Program-made: the position numbers and the translations under genes
Part shown: positions 46,747 through 55,992 of the stretch, in pieces
Layout: each line of letters opens with the position of its first letter
How positions within the stretch are numbered: the stretch's first letter is position 1
Notes under the pieces: generated by a model
The model's database searches: none
Told to the model about the DNA's origin: nothing
Seen by the model: only the letters and a program-made list of their open reading frames with translations
Assembly (NCBI GenBank): GCA_902570155.1
Contig: CACFXU010000001.1
Coordinates: forward strand, 105,360-169,359
Direction: 5' to 3'
DNA length: 64,000 nucleotides
Origin: an uncultured Alphaproteobacteria bacterium
GTDB lineage: Bacteria > Pseudomonadota > Alphaproteobacteria > HIMB59 > GCA-002718135

Positions 46747-48128
46747 CTAGATTTCCGCCAAATCGTTCCTTTATCAGTATCTTCTATTTCTATACCTTTA
46801 TCTTTTAATGTGTCCCTTATACTATCTGCCAAATTAAAATTTTTACTGCGTCTAGCTTCATTGCGTTCATTTATCAACCTTTCAATTTCTTCAGTATTTT
46901 TAGTATTTTTTTGATTATAACCCAACCAATTACTTGGATCATTCTCAAGAATACCTAATATTTTACCGGCTGAAAGAAGATTGTTTTTGATTTCTTTTTT
47001 TCTTTCAGCAGATGCAGATGAGACATCATTTGCTTCCTCATTAAGTTTTGCAATGACTTTAGGTGTATTCAAATCATCTAAAAATGACTCCATTATAGAA
47101 TCAGAAGGTAAGTTAGAATCTATTTCAACTTCTGACAGCTCTAATAGAACTCTATAAAGTCGATCTATCATTTTGCTATTTTGTTCAATGATTTCTTCTG
47201 TCCAGTTCAATGGCTGTTTGTAGTGAGCTGACAACAATGTTAATCGCAAAACCTCTCCCTTGTATTTTTTATTGAGATCATGAACGAGTCTAATATTGCC
47301 AATTGACTTTGACATTTTTTCTCCCTCAACATTAACAAATCCATTATGAAACCAATAAGTTGCAAAATCTTTAGGATCTTTATTTTCAGATATGGAACAA
47401 GTTTGTGCTATTTCATTTTCATGATGCGGAAACACCAAGTCAATACCACCGCTATGGATATCAAAAGGAAGGCCTAATGATTTTTCTGACATAACGGAGC
47501 ACTCTAAATGCCATCCTGGTCTTCCAAATCCCCAAGGTGAATCCCAACCAGGTAAGGGTGAGGGAGATGGTTTCCATAAAATAAAATCTGCTGGATCTTT
47601 TTTGAACGGCGCTACTTCAACACGGCTTCCAGCTATTTGTTCATCTCTATTTCTTTTTGAAAGAATTCCATAATTATCAAAACTTGGCACATGAAATAAA
47701 ACATGACCCTCTTCTTCATAAGCTTTATTTTCATCAATTAATTTTTTTATTAATTCGATCATTTCTTTAATATGATCAGTTGCCCTTGGTTGAATATCAG
47801 GAAGATTAACGCCAAGTGCACTCATGTCATTATTGTAAATCTCTGTATATTTATTTGTGATAACACTAATATCCTCACCTGTTTCTTTAGAAGCTTCTAT
47901 AATCTTGTCATCAATATCAGTGATATTAGATACATAGGTCACTTGTTTAAATTGTGTTTTTAATACACGGACTAATAAATCATTTACAACTGCCATACGC
48001 GCATTACCTATGTGCGCAAAATTGTAAACAGTTGGACCGCAAGCATATATTCTTACATGATCTGGATTAACTGGTTTAAAAAATTCTTTTTTACCACTTA
48101 ATGTGTTTTGTAACCGTAATGACATCAA
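46743..48128 (-). CDS. cysS: Cysteinyl-tRNA synthetase
   Basis: CysRS charges tRNA-Cys. The 461-residue class I enzyme has [18 protein letters not shown] with the zinc Cys and the HIGN form of the HIGH motif, [31 protein letters not shown] with further zinc ligands, and [10 protein letters not shown], the KMSKS loop. The C-terminal helical domain ends with a KGxxxEDTxxGTxWR motif. It lies eight bases from a DUF2141 gene and is coupled to thrS. Confidence 0.98.
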   Translation of the reverse strand: MMSLRLQNTLSGKKEFFKPVNPDHVRIYACGPTVYNFAHIGNARMAVVNDLLVRVLKTQFKQVTYVSNITDIDDKIIEASKETGEDISVITNKYTEIYNNDMSALGVNLPDIQPRATDHIKEMIELIKKLIDENKAYEEEGHVLFHVPSFDNYGILSKRNRDEQIAGSRVEVAPFKKDPADFILWKPSPSPLPGWDSPWGFGRPGWHLECSVMSEKSLGLPFDIHSGGIDLVFPHHENEIAQTCSISENKDPKDFATYWFHNGFVNVEGEKMSKSIGNIRLVHDLNKKYKGEVLRLTLLSAHYKQPLNWTEEIIEQNSKMIDRLYRVLLELSEVEIDSNLPSDSIMESFLDDLNTPKVIAKLNEEANDVSSASAERKKEIKNNLLSAGKILGILENDPSNWLGYNQKNTKNTEEIERLINERNEARRSKNFNLADSIRDTLKDKGIEIEDTDKGTIWRKSR

Positions 48129-48136
48129 TATAATTT

Positions 48137-48559
48137 TTAATAATTAAGTTCTATTACCACGGGTTCGCCATGAACTAAAATGATTGCGGCTTTTTCAAAT
48201 GATGGAGGACCTTTTGGTTGATAATTATTACTAAAGGCAAAGCCTTCTTTTGGTCTCCAGAATAATCCAGTCTTTAATTTTCCATCTGAATCTTCATCGT
48301 GATAAGCAACAATTGCTATTTTTCCTTCATGGATCTTACTCAAAGGAACTACAACCTCACCCTTTTGCACTCTTTTTCTAACGCTCTCAATTGCTAATTC
48401 TTCATCCAAAAAGCTCTCTTTTGAGTCATATATCTTAACATCAATGTAACCATCACCATGTTCTACATTTGGAAAAATGATAGTTCCATGTGCAAAAAGA
48501 CCTAAAGACCATGTGACTGTTAAGCAAAAAAAGAATATTTTAGTAAAAAAACTTTTCAT
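48137..48559 (-). CDS. DUF2141 exported protein
   Basis: A 140-residue protein with a signal peptide (KSFFTKIFFFCLTVTWSLGLFAHG). The mature part matches DUF2141: YIDVKIYDSKESFLDEELA, GEVVVPLSKIHEGKIAIVAYHDEDSDGKLKTGLFWRPKEGFAFSNN and a final IILVHGE. DEDSDGKLKTG looks like the conserved HDxNxNxxxD-type loop of this beta-sandwich family. No enzymatic function is known. It is first in the minus-strand operon leading into cysS and is separated from pabB by only 28 bases. Confidence 0.78.
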   Translation of the reverse strand: MKSFFTKIFFFCLTVTWSLGLFAHGTIIFPNVEHGDGYIDVKIYDSKESFLDEELAIESVRKRVQKGEVVVPLSKIHEGKIAIVAYHDEDSDGKLKTGLFWRPKEGFAFSNNYQPKGPPSFEKAAIILVHGEPVVIELNY

Positions 48560-48587
48560 ATAAGTATCCTAATTATAATAGAATCAA

Positions 48588-49793
48588 GTGCTGAACAATA
48601 AAGAATATCTAAATAGACTATATCAATCAGATAAACCTCTTATAATTTATAAAACTGATAAGGGTTATGACATCTATACTGATTTTTCTAGAAGAATTAT
48701 TATTAATAAAAAAAATCTAAAATATTTTCTTAATACCCAATCTAAATCAAAAAAATCTAAGATTGAAGAATTGAATTGTTATGTTGGTTTCTTTAGTTAT
48801 AAACTTCTTTGTGAAAATATAGGAATAAAGTTTCCAAAACAGCGATCTAAAAATTTTTATAGCAGTGTATTTTACAAGCCACAAACTAAAATTAGTATTG
48901 GTGAAAAAATAATAATCAAAAGCATTAAACCTAATTTTAGAAATATAAGTATAAATACAAAAAAATATTTACAGTTAAATAAAAAGTTTAATCTTAATTT
49001 ATCTTTAAAGCAGTACTCTAAGATATTTAATGATTTCTCTAAAAATATTAAACAGGGAAAAACTTATCAAATTAAAATAGCTCAAACATATTCGAAAAAA
49101 GGTAATATCAATTCTATTGATCTTTTTTGGAAGCTAATGAAAATGAATGAATCACCTGAAAGTTTTCTTATCAGGGAAAAAGACTATAATATCGTAAGTT
49201 GTTCACCAGAGACACTCATATTGAAAAAAGATAACACAATTAGAACTAAACCTATTGCTGGAACATTAAGAAAAACAAAGCAGTTAAATAAAAATAAAGC
49301 TCTCACATTCTTTAGAAGAAATGAAAAAGAAACTAAAGAACATAATATGATTGTTGATATGGAAAGAAATGATCTGTCTAAAATTTGTAAAACTGGATCT
49401 GTAAAAATAGATAAACTAAAAAAGGTTGAGGAATATCGTGATCTTTTTCATTACGTTACAACAATCAAGGGAGTTATAAAAAATAAAATAAGTAACCATG
49501 ATATAATTTCTTCTTTAATGCCAGGAGGTTCAGTCATTGGTTGTCCAAAAATTAGTACTATTCAACTTCTAAATAGAAAAGAAAAATTTGACAGAAATAT
49601 TTATACAGGCAGTTTTGGAATTATACATTCAAATGGTGATATGCGATTTAACATAATGATTAGAACACTACTTAATTTCAAAAATGATATTGAATTATCA
49701 GTTGCTAGTGGTGTGATCTTAGGTAGTACTGCAAAAAAAGAATATAATGAAAATTATATTAAAGCTAAATCGCTTTTAGATCTATTTAACTAA
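48588..49793 (+). CDS. pabB: Aminodeoxychorismate synthase component I-like (PabB/TrpE family)
   Basis: A 401-residue chorismate-using enzyme. Conserved parts are SPETLI (207-212), KPIAGTLRKTK (221-231), EHNMIVDMERNDL (251-263), the segment DLFHYVTTIKG, and PGGSVIGCPK (312-321). The genomic neighbourhood (pabA, aminotransferase IV, folP, folB, folK) argues for PabB, the p-aminobenzoate branch. However residue 224 is Ala in PIAGT, as in anthranilate and isochorismate synthases; Escherichia coli PabB has a Lys nucleophile at this place (PIKGT). Anthranilate synthesis is therefore an alternative. The start is GTG. The stop overlaps the pabA start by one base. Confidence 0.82.
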   Translation: MLNNKEYLNRLYQSDKPLIIYKTDKGYDIYTDFSRRIIINKKNLKYFLNTQSKSKKSKIEELNCYVGFFSYKLLCENIGIKFPKQRSKNFYSSVFYKPQTKISIGEKIIIKSIKPNFRNISINTKKYLQLNKKFNLNLSLKQYSKIFNDFSKNIKQGKTYQIKIAQTYSKKGNINSIDLFWKLMKMNESPESFLIREKDYNIVSCSPETLILKKDNTIRTKPIAGTLRKTKQLNKNKALTFFRRNEKETKEHNMIVDMERNDLSKICKTGSVKIDKLKKVEEYRDLFHYVTTIKGVIKNKISNHDIISSLMPGGSVIGCPKISTIQLLNRKEKFDRNIYTGSFGIIHSNGDMRFNIMIRTLLNFKNDIELSVASGVILGSTAKKEYNENYIKAKSLLDLFN

Positions 49794-50350
49794 TGATTTA
49801 TCTCATTGATCATGAAGACTCATTCACATACAATTTAGCTCATCTACTAGATAGTATTGAGCCAACATTTGTTTCAAATTATTATGAAATAAATCAAACA
49901 AAACTAGAAAAATCTTCGACCATCGTTCTTTCACCAGGCCCTGGTGAACCAAAAGATTATCCATTAACAACTAAGATTTACAATAAATATAAAGGAAAGA
50001 AAAAAATATTAGGAATATGCTTAGGTTTCCAACAAATAGTTTTTTGTGAAGGAGCTAAAATAGTTCAACAAAAAAATATTCTTCATGGTTATCAGAGTCA
50101 TATTAAAGTTACTAACGATAAATCAATTTTTAAAAAAAATTTTAATTTCCTTGGAGGTCGATATCATTCCTTAAAAATGGCTGAACCATTTGTTTCTCAA
50201 TCAATGATAATTACAATGCGTTGTGTAAAAACAAATGTAGCAATGGCGGTTGAAGATGATATTAATAAAGTCTATGGATTACAGTTTCACCCAGATTCAT
50301 TTTTAACTCCACATGGAAAATATCTTATTAAAAAAATCCTTTCACGCTAA
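49793..50350 (+). CDS. pabA: Aminodeoxychorismate/anthranilate synthase glutamine amidotransferase (PabA/TrpG)
   Basis: A 185-residue class I glutaminase that should supply ammonia to PabB. The nucleophile Cys76 sits in LGICLGFQ and His166 in GLQFHPDS, but the third triad residue, normally Glu in HPE, is Asp168, and the residue after the nucleophile loop is Phe79 instead of His (GHQ). The oxyanion segment reads SPGPGEPKDY. RYHSLKM is the usual RYHSL substrate motif. HisH in the same window keeps HPE, so this is specific to PabA. It overlaps both neighbours. Confidence 0.86.
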   Translation: MIYLIDHEDSFTYNLAHLLDSIEPTFVSNYYEINQTKLEKSSTIVLSPGPGEPKDYPLTTKIYNKYKGKKKILGICLGFQQIVFCEGAKIVQQKNILHGYQSHIKVTNDKSIFKKNFNFLGGRYHSLKMAEPFVSQSMIITMRCVKTNVAMAVEDDINKVYGLQFHPDSFLTPHGKYLIKKILSR

Positions 50351-51068
50351 GAATTTTAAATTACTAAAGTTCAATTCTCTTTGGGGATACAAGGGCATCT
50401 TTACAACCATTAGACTATTTGGCAAAGAGCCAAATTTTATCTTAGTTGATCAGCATTTAAAAAAACTAAATAAAGATTTAAGATACTTTGGCATTGATAT
50501 TAAAATTTCAAAAAATTTTTTAACTAATTTTTTAAATAAATATTCTAAAATTAAAAATTACGATCACCTACTAAGAATTGCAGTCACAAAAAAAATAATC
50601 TCATTATCTGTACGTAAACGAAACAAAGATCATAAGTATTTTACTGCAAAATTTTTTAGATTCCAACGGGCTTTACCTAACTTCAAAAACTTACAATACA
50701 AAAAAATAATTTCTTTACAAAAAAAAATTAATTTACAAAAAGAAGAGATTCTTTTTTATTTTAGCAACAAAATTTTAGAAGGCTCTACGACCAATTTAAT
50801 TTTTGTAAACGGTAATAAATTATTCACTCCAAAAAATTACTATTATCATGGAATTACTCTAGAATACTTAATTAAAAATCTACCTTATAAAATTCATAGA
50901 ACAGATATTAATATTTCTAGTTTACATCAATTTAGTGAAATACTTCTAGTTGGTTCTGGTAAAGGTGTGGTTAGTATTTCTTTTATTAAACAATTTAATT
51001 GGTATAGGTCTTCAATGAAAATATATAATTATTTATCAAAAAAATATTCAAAAATATTATTGAAATGA
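50313..51068 (+). CDS. Aminotransferase class IV (PabC-like)
   Basis: A 251-residue protein with a fold-type IV PLP enzyme pattern, likely aminodeoxychorismate lyase by position. WGYKGIFTTIRLFG (24-37) stands for the DGVFETIRV motif, the region around Lys130/Lys131 (YKKIISLQ) for the PLP lysine, and KILEGSTTNLIFVNGNKLFTPK (split here: LEGSTTNLIF, TPKNYYYHGITLEYL) for the EGSxSNxF and LPGITR motifs. It is strongly divergent and lysine-rich. The start ATG overlaps pabA by 38 bases; later starts would cut into the fold. The stop overlaps the folP start (ATGA). Confidence 0.72.
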   Translation: MENILLKKSFHAKNFKLLKFNSLWGYKGIFTTIRLFGKEPNFILVDQHLKKLNKDLRYFGIDIKISKNFLTNFLNKYSKIKNYDHLLRIAVTKKIISLSVRKRNKDHKYFTAKFFRFQRALPNFKNLQYKKIISLQKKINLQKEEILFYFSNKILEGSTTNLIFVNGNKLFTPKNYYYHGITLEYLIKNLPYKIHRTDINISSLHQFSEILLVGSGKGVVSISFIKQFNWYRSSMKIYNYLSKKYSKILLK

Positions 51069-51883
51069 AATTAGGAAAATATAATTTTAAACTATCTAGT
51101 CCAACGGTAATGGGAATATGCAATGTTACTCCTGACTCTTTTAGTGATGGTGGAAAGAGTTTTAAAAGTTCAGATGCACTAAAAAATATCAAAGAAATGG
51201 TTAAAAATGGAGCAAGTATTATTGATATTGGGGCAGAAAGTACAAGACCTGGTTCAGATCCATTAACACACATAGAAGAAGTTAAAAGATTAGATCCGAT
51301 ATTAAAAAAATTACCAAAAAATAAATTTGTCATATCGGTTGATACTAATAAAATTGAAACTCAAGAATATGCATTAAATATGGGAGCACATATTATAAAT
51401 GATGTGTTCGGTGGCTCGGAAGATTTATTCTTTTTAACTAAAAAATTTAAAACAGGTTTAATTTTAATGCACACACCTGCGCCACCCAAAACTATGCAAA
51501 AGAAAATACACTCATATAATAATGTTGTACAAGATATTAAAAAAATATTTCTTCAGAAAATTAAACAATTAGAAAAAATAAAAATTCCTTCATCCAAAGT
51601 TTGGTTTGACCCAGGTATTGGTTTTGGTAAAAATTTAAAACAAAATATAGAAATCATGCAAAAAATTAATCAATTTAAGTTTAAGGGATATGGATTACTA
51701 TTAGGATCATCTAGAAAAAGCTGGATCAACTTCATAGATAAGAGTGAAACAAATCAAAGATTGGGAGGTTCAATCGCTTCTGCATTATATTGTTATCAAA
51801 AGGGAGTTGATATATTTAGAGTTCACGACATAAAAGAAACGTCTCAATCATTAAAAATTTTTGAAAAACTATGTTCAAAGTAG
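51065..51883 (+). CDS. folP: Dihydropteroate synthase
   Basis: FolP condenses p-aminobenzoate with hydroxymethyldihydropterin pyrophosphate, the target of sulfonamides. The 272-residue barrel shows VMGICNVTPDSFSDGGKSF, IIDIGAESTRPGSDPL, SVDTNKIETQEYAL, IINDVFGGSE, ILMHTP, VWFDPGIGFGKN, LLLGSSRKSWI and DIFRVHDIKET, all pterin or PABA binding motifs. It overlaps folB by 13 bases and the class IV aminotransferase gene by four. Confidence 0.96.
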   Translation: MKLGKYNFKLSSPTVMGICNVTPDSFSDGGKSFKSSDALKNIKEMVKNGASIIDIGAESTRPGSDPLTHIEEVKRLDPILKKLPKNKFVISVDTNKIETQEYALNMGAHIINDVFGGSEDLFFLTKKFKTGLILMHTPAPPKTMQKKIHSYNNVVQDIKKIFLQKIKQLEKIKIPSSKVWFDPGIGFGKNLKQNIEIMQKINQFKFKGYGLLLGSSRKSWINFIDKSETNQRLGGSIASALYCYQKGVDIFRVHDIKETSQSLKIFEKLCSK

Positions 51884-52215
51884 AAATTAAAAACTTATCC
51901 ATCAGTGCAAATATAGGTATCACTGCACAAGAAAGAAAGAAAAAACAGTTGTTAAAGGTAACATTAGAATTTAGTTATCCTGTTAAAAACTCACTAGATT
52001 TAAATAATATAAATAATGTGAAGGATTATTCATCTATTACAAAATATTTAAAAACCTTCATAAAGGAGTCTCAATCTCATACTCTTGAGCATTTAATAAT
52101 AAAAACATCTAATGTTCTTGAAAAAAAATTTAAAATTAAAAAAGTTAAAATTACAATTAATAAAACAGCTGTAGCAAAAAAATATGGAGCTGACTCACTA
52201 AGTGTATCAAACTGA
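51871..52215 (+). CDS. folB: Dihydroneopterin aldolase
   Basis: FolB cleaves dihydroneopterin to hydroxymethyldihydropterin. The 114-residue tunnelling-fold protein shows VEIKNLSISANIGITAQERKK, where the family has the GxxxxERxxxQ motif, then DYSSITKYLKTFIKESQSHTLEHL (with the conserved Glu in LEHLI) and the C-terminal KVKITINKTAVAK, with Lys near the active site. It is embedded between folP and folK with overlaps on both sides. Confidence 0.92.
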   Translation: MFKVEIKNLSISANIGITAQERKKKQLLKVTLEFSYPVKNSLDLNNINNVKDYSSITKYLKTFIKESQSHTLEHLIIKTSNVLEKKFKIKKVKITINKTAVAKKYGADSLSVSN

Positions 52216-52702
52216 AACAATAATCGCACTTGGCTCAAATCTAGGTCATGCTATATTTAATTTACGGTGTGCTGTTAGAGAGTTAAAAAATATTGGTAAT
52301 ATAAAAAAATTTGCAAATATTTATGTTTCTTCTCCTTATGGATACAAATCGCAAAGTAATTTTTTTAACACCGCAATAAAACTATTAACCAACCAGCAGC
52401 CATTAGAATTAATAAATAATATTTATGAAATTGAAAAAAAATTAAAAAAAAATAAAAAAATTATCAATGGTCCAAGAAACATTGATTTGGATATTATTTT
52501 TTTTGGCAAACAAATATTTAATAAAAAAAATTTAATAATTCCTCACCCAAGAGCAGCTGAAAGAGATTTTGTGTTATATCCAATACTTGATATTGATCCA
52601 TTTTTTAGACATCCGCTTGAAAAAAAATCAGTAAAAGTCTTATCGCAAGAGTTGCAAAATAAATATATTATTAAACGTTTATCCTACCGAAATTTGATTT
52701 AA
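52202..52702 (+). CDS. folK: HPPK (hydroxymethyldihydropterin pyrophosphokinase)
   Basis: FolK transfers pyrophosphate from ATP to hydroxymethyldihydropterin. The 166-residue protein shows IIALGSNLGHAIFNLRCAV, YVSSPYG, FFNTAIKLLT and the metal-binding signature GPRNIDLDIIFFG, followed by IPHPRAAERDFVLYPI. It starts at GTG, overlaps folB by 14 bases, and its end overlaps the convergent trpF gene by 24 bases. The window lacks folE, folC and folA. Confidence 0.95.
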   Translation: MYQTETIIALGSNLGHAIFNLRCAVRELKNIGNIKKFANIYVSSPYGYKSQSNFFNTAIKLLTNQQPLELINNIYEIEKKLKKNKKIINGPRNIDLDIIFFGKQIFNKKNLIIPHPRAAERDFVLYPILDIDPFFRHPLEKKSVKVLSQELQNKYIIKRLSYRNLI

Positions 52703-53329
52703 AAAATCCTTGAGTTTTGATTTAGAAATTAAATTTCTCTGATTTTTCAAGCTTCTAGAAATATCTAATCCAAAAGGTGTTATTTGTTTTAGAATGGTGG
52801 AAACATTTTTTTTGTCTATACCGCCACCAATATAAACTGGAATATTTTTATTTTTTATAAACTGTATTTGTTTAATACTTTTTCTCAATGAATACTTTTT
52901 AATACTCTTTTTCCTATAAACATTCATATCAAAATAAATAACATCAACAATTTTTCTAATTGATTCAATGTATTTTTTATCAAAATTTTCTGGATTAATT
53001 GCAATACCAATTTTTAATCTTCTAAATATTTTTTTTATTTTTAATAAATCTTTTTTGGGAAAATGATATGAACATGAAATTGTCTTTGGTTTTGTAAAAT
53101 CTATTTGCTCTATTAGCTTGTCTAAAGATACATACCGAGTCAGAAGCACTGATTCTATCTTATAATTTTTACATTCTTTAATTAATGATTGTATTTTTTT
53201 ATCACTAACTGTGTTTGGTCCATTTAAATTTTTACTTGCAAAACCCAATGATTTTATTTTATTTTTATGTGCCACTTCAACAGATTTCACATTTGTTATG
53301 CCACAAATTTTTAGAGGTATATTTTTCAT
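52679..53329 (-). CDS. trpF: Phosphoribosylanthranilate isomerase-like protein (divergent TrpF)
   Basis: A 216-residue (beta/alpha)8 protein starting KNIPLKICGITNVKSV, the KICG(I/L)T signature with catalytic Cys9. A candidate catalytic Asp134 (IYFDMN), the phosphate loop YIGGGIDKKN and GLDISRSL near the C-terminus are kept. Other family motifs are missing: the GFxFxxxSPR loop is GFASKNLNGPNT, QLHG is SYHF, and the GGTG loop after the Asp is absent. So it is a TrpF homologue that may be highly diverged or may have another substrate. It stands alone, not with trpB/trpA as usual, and is convergent with folK. Confidence 0.75.
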   Translation of the reverse strand: MKNIPLKICGITNVKSVEVAHKNKIKSLGFASKNLNGPNTVSDKKIQSLIKECKNYKIESVLLTRYVSLDKLIEQIDFTKPKTISCSYHFPKKDLLKIKKIFRRLKIGIAINPENFDKKYIESIRKIVDVIYFDMNVYRKKSIKKYSLRKSIKQIQFIKNKNIPVYIGGGIDKKNVSTILKQITPFGLDISRSLKNQRNLISKSKLKDFLNQISVG

Positions 53330-53381
53330 TAAATTTTATTTTTAAAAATTATAAATATATGTAAACTATTTTTTTTTATAT

Positions 53382-54818
53382 ATGTCATTAAATTTTTATA
53401 GACGAGTAGCGTTTGGCCTGTCGCCAAATGAAAAACCAGATAAAGATCCTCTTAATTGGGCAATAAATCAATTAGATACCATACCTGATCTCTTGTGGCC
53501 TGGAACAATCCCAACAGAAAAAGATTTAAGAAAAAAATATGGTGAATGGGTGTACGGAGATAGAGAGGTTTTAAGAAAAAAATTTAAAAATGATAAACAT
53601 GCGTATAGAAAAGCAAAAAATGAATTAAGAATAAAAACTGGTGAAAGATATTTTGAATTAAATGAACATGCTATTCGTCATTTTCAAACAAAGTATTCCA
53701 AACAACCTGTTTTCGAGCGTTTCTGGCTTTTTTGGGGAAATCATTTTGCAATAAGTGAAAAAGATTTTCTAGCAGAGTTTAGTACTGGACCTTATCAACG
53801 TGAAATTATTAGACCTAACATGGTTAAAACTTTTGAAGAAATGGTTCAATCAGTTACGACTTCATGGTGTATGATTCACCACCTTGATAATTCAGAATCT
53901 TTTGGCCCCAATTCTAAAAAAGGAATGGAGTGGGGAGAAACTATAAATGAAAATCATGCAAGAGAATTATTAGAGTTACATACAGTATCTCCAAATGCTG
54001 GATACACACAGGAAGATGTGATTCAATTAGCCTATATCATGACAGGTTGGGCGCACAAATGGGATAGAAAAAATTTAGAAACCGGCGATATATGGTTTGA
54101 TCAAGAAATGCATCAAAAAGGAGATAAAATTGTTTTAGGAGTTAAATACAAAAACGATGCAAAAAGAGAACTTGCTAAAGTAATTCATGATTTGGCAACT
54201 CACCCAATCTGTATCAAATTTGTTTCAACAAAATTATGCAGGCATTTTATTACAGATGAACCAACAGAAGAAATGATAGATCCAGTAATAGAAGCATGGA
54301 ACAAATCCAATGGAAGCTTAATTGAAATTCACAAAGCAGTTATAACGCAAGCTTATAAGTATAATGAGATTACACATAAATTTCATCCACCTGAAATATG
54401 GTTAATGCAATTATCTAGAATGTTTGATTTAAATATTCCGCTTTCTTTTGAAAAAATGAATTATACTTTTAAGTCGAAGCCAAATAACAGACAAAGACAA
54501 TTATCATGGATACTTAGAGAAATAGGCCATTCACCTTATCGTGCCAAACAACCTAATGGTTGGAGTGATTTGGAGGTAGATTGGGTATCGCCAGAATTAT
54601 TATTACGCCGCTTTTGGTTTGCTTCAGTTGAACTTCCAATGCTTGTTAAATCTGGAAACAGATCCCATGGTTTTATTTTATCTTGTCTTAAAAATAATTT
54701 TGAAGATCATAAAAATATGGCGTCTCTTATTGATAATTTTAGATTTGGCACATCAGATTATGATTTAGGTCAAAAGTATGGAGTCATTTGTAATTTGCCA
54801 GGAGTATTAAAAATATGA
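53382..54818 (+). CDS. DUF1800 family protein
   Basis: A 478-residue protein of the DUF1800 family. It begins LNFYRRVAFGLSPNE, the counterpart of the common RRxxFG start, and contains RFWLFWGNHFAIS, YQREIIRPNMVKTFEEM, EWGETINENHARELLELHTV, YTQEDVIQLAYIMTGW, HDLATHPICIKFVSTKLCRHF and PEIWLMQLSRMF, all family segments. Histidines, Glu and Asn in NENHARELLELHT suggest a metal or acid site. No signal peptide is seen although its partner is a Tat substrate. It overlaps the DUF1501 gene by four bases. The function of this widespread pair is not established. Confidence 0.82.
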   Translation: MSLNFYRRVAFGLSPNEKPDKDPLNWAINQLDTIPDLLWPGTIPTEKDLRKKYGEWVYGDREVLRKKFKNDKHAYRKAKNELRIKTGERYFELNEHAIRHFQTKYSKQPVFERFWLFWGNHFAISEKDFLAEFSTGPYQREIIRPNMVKTFEEMVQSVTTSWCMIHHLDNSESFGPNSKKGMEWGETINENHARELLELHTVSPNAGYTQEDVIQLAYIMTGWAHKWDRKNLETGDIWFDQEMHQKGDKIVLGVKYKNDAKRELAKVIHDLATHPICIKFVSTKLCRHFITDEPTEEMIDPVIEAWNKSNGSLIEIHKAVITQAYKYNEITHKFHPPEIWLMQLSRMFDLNIPLSFEKMNYTFKSKPNNRQRQLSWILREIGHSPYRAKQPNGWSDLEVDWVSPELLLRRFWFASVELPMLVKSGNRSHGFILSCLKNNFEDHKNMASLIDNFRFGTSDYDLGQKYGVICNLPGVLKI

Positions 54819-55966
54819 ACTGCACAAGAAGAAATTTTTTAATTGGAGGATCAACAACATTATTTCTTTCTGGATATTTTCCAAAAATAAGTTTTGCTTC
54901 AATGCAGAAAAAAAATCTAATTATTATATCACTTCGTGGGGGAATGGATGGTTTAACAGCGGTTCCTGTTATTGGAGATAAACGTCTTAAAAAATTGAGA
55001 AAAAAACTTATTCTGGAAGACGTTCTTAATTTGAACAGTGATTTTGGTCTTCACCCTAAATTAGAAATTTTTCATAAACTCTGGCAAAAAAATCAAGCGG
55101 CATTTGTTCATGCAACAAATATTCCTTACACAGGTAGATCACATTTTGATGGGCAAAATTTAATGGAAACTGGAGCACACATTCCATACAAAGAAAAAAC
55201 AGGATGGCTTGGTAGAGGATTACTAGCTTCAAATATTATAGGAAAAGGTCTGGCAATATCTTTACCAATGCCACTTTTATTAAGAGGCGTGCCACAGAAT
55301 AATAATTTCTTCCCATCACCAGATTTTGTTGAAACAAAGTTAATAGATCAAATTTATAATGAATTTAAAGGTGAGCATAACGAGCTAATTAAATCTACAC
55401 TTGATACAATTAGACAAAGACCATTGTCTATGCAAATAGCTACTGACTCTGATGATAGAAAAAAACTTGCTCTTGAAGCTGCTAAACAATTAAAAGATCA
55501 AAGTGGTCCTCGAGTTGCTGTATTTGATTTAGATGGTTTTGATACCCATGCTGCTCAAGGAGGTGTTGATGGAGCGCATGCTGATGAACTAGAAGAAGTA
55601 AATAAGATCGTTACTATTCTTCATGAAAATCTTGGCCAAGCATTTGATAATACACTAATTCTTACTCTCACTGAATTTGGCCGAACTATAAAACAAAATG
55701 GAGGCTATGGAACTGAGCACGGATATGGAAGTGCAATACTAATGGCTGGAGGCTTGTTAAAAAAATCTCAAGTTTATACAGATTGGCCTGGACTAAAAAA
55801 GAAAGAATTGTTTGAGGGAAGAGATCTAAATTCGACTGTTGATTCCAGAGCTGTTTATAATTCTGCTATGTCAATTTGTTTTAACCAAGATCCAGAATTT
55901 TTGCGTAAAGAAGTTTTTTGGGGAGACGAACTTCCTGATTTGTCTCAAGAATTGTTTAAGATTTAG
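54815..55966 (+). CDS. DUF1501 family protein, Tat-exported
   Basis: A 383-residue protein with a twin-arginine signal (NCTRRNFLIGGSTTLFL, then cleavage near SFAS). The mature domain carries DUF1501 hallmarks: IISLRGGMDGLTAVPV, FGLHPKLEIFHKLW, FVHATNIPYTGRSHFDGQ, VFDLDGFDTHAAQ, and LTLTEFGRTIKQNG with EHGYGSAILMAGG. The fold is related to sulfatases and alkaline phosphatases, with possible metal residues in RGGMDG, FDTH and TEHG. It is translated from an ATGA junction with DUF1800, so the two act together, probably in the periplasm. The substrate is unknown. Confidence 0.85.
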   Translation: MNCTRRNFLIGGSTTLFLSGYFPKISFASMQKKNLIIISLRGGMDGLTAVPVIGDKRLKKLRKKLILEDVLNLNSDFGLHPKLEIFHKLWQKNQAAFVHATNIPYTGRSHFDGQNLMETGAHIPYKEKTGWLGRGLLASNIIGKGLAISLPMPLLLRGVPQNNNFFPSPDFVETKLIDQIYNEFKGEHNELIKSTLDTIRQRPLSMQIATDSDDRKKLALEAAKQLKDQSGPRVAVFDLDGFDTHAAQGGVDGAHADELEEVNKIVTILHENLGQAFDNTLILTLTEFGRTIKQNGGYGTEHGYGSAILMAGGLLKKSQVYTDWPGLKKKELFEGRDLNSTVDSRAVYNSAMSICFNQDPEFLRKEVFWGDELPDLSQELFKI

Positions 55967-55992
55967 AAATAAATAATTTTTTTAGCAATTTC

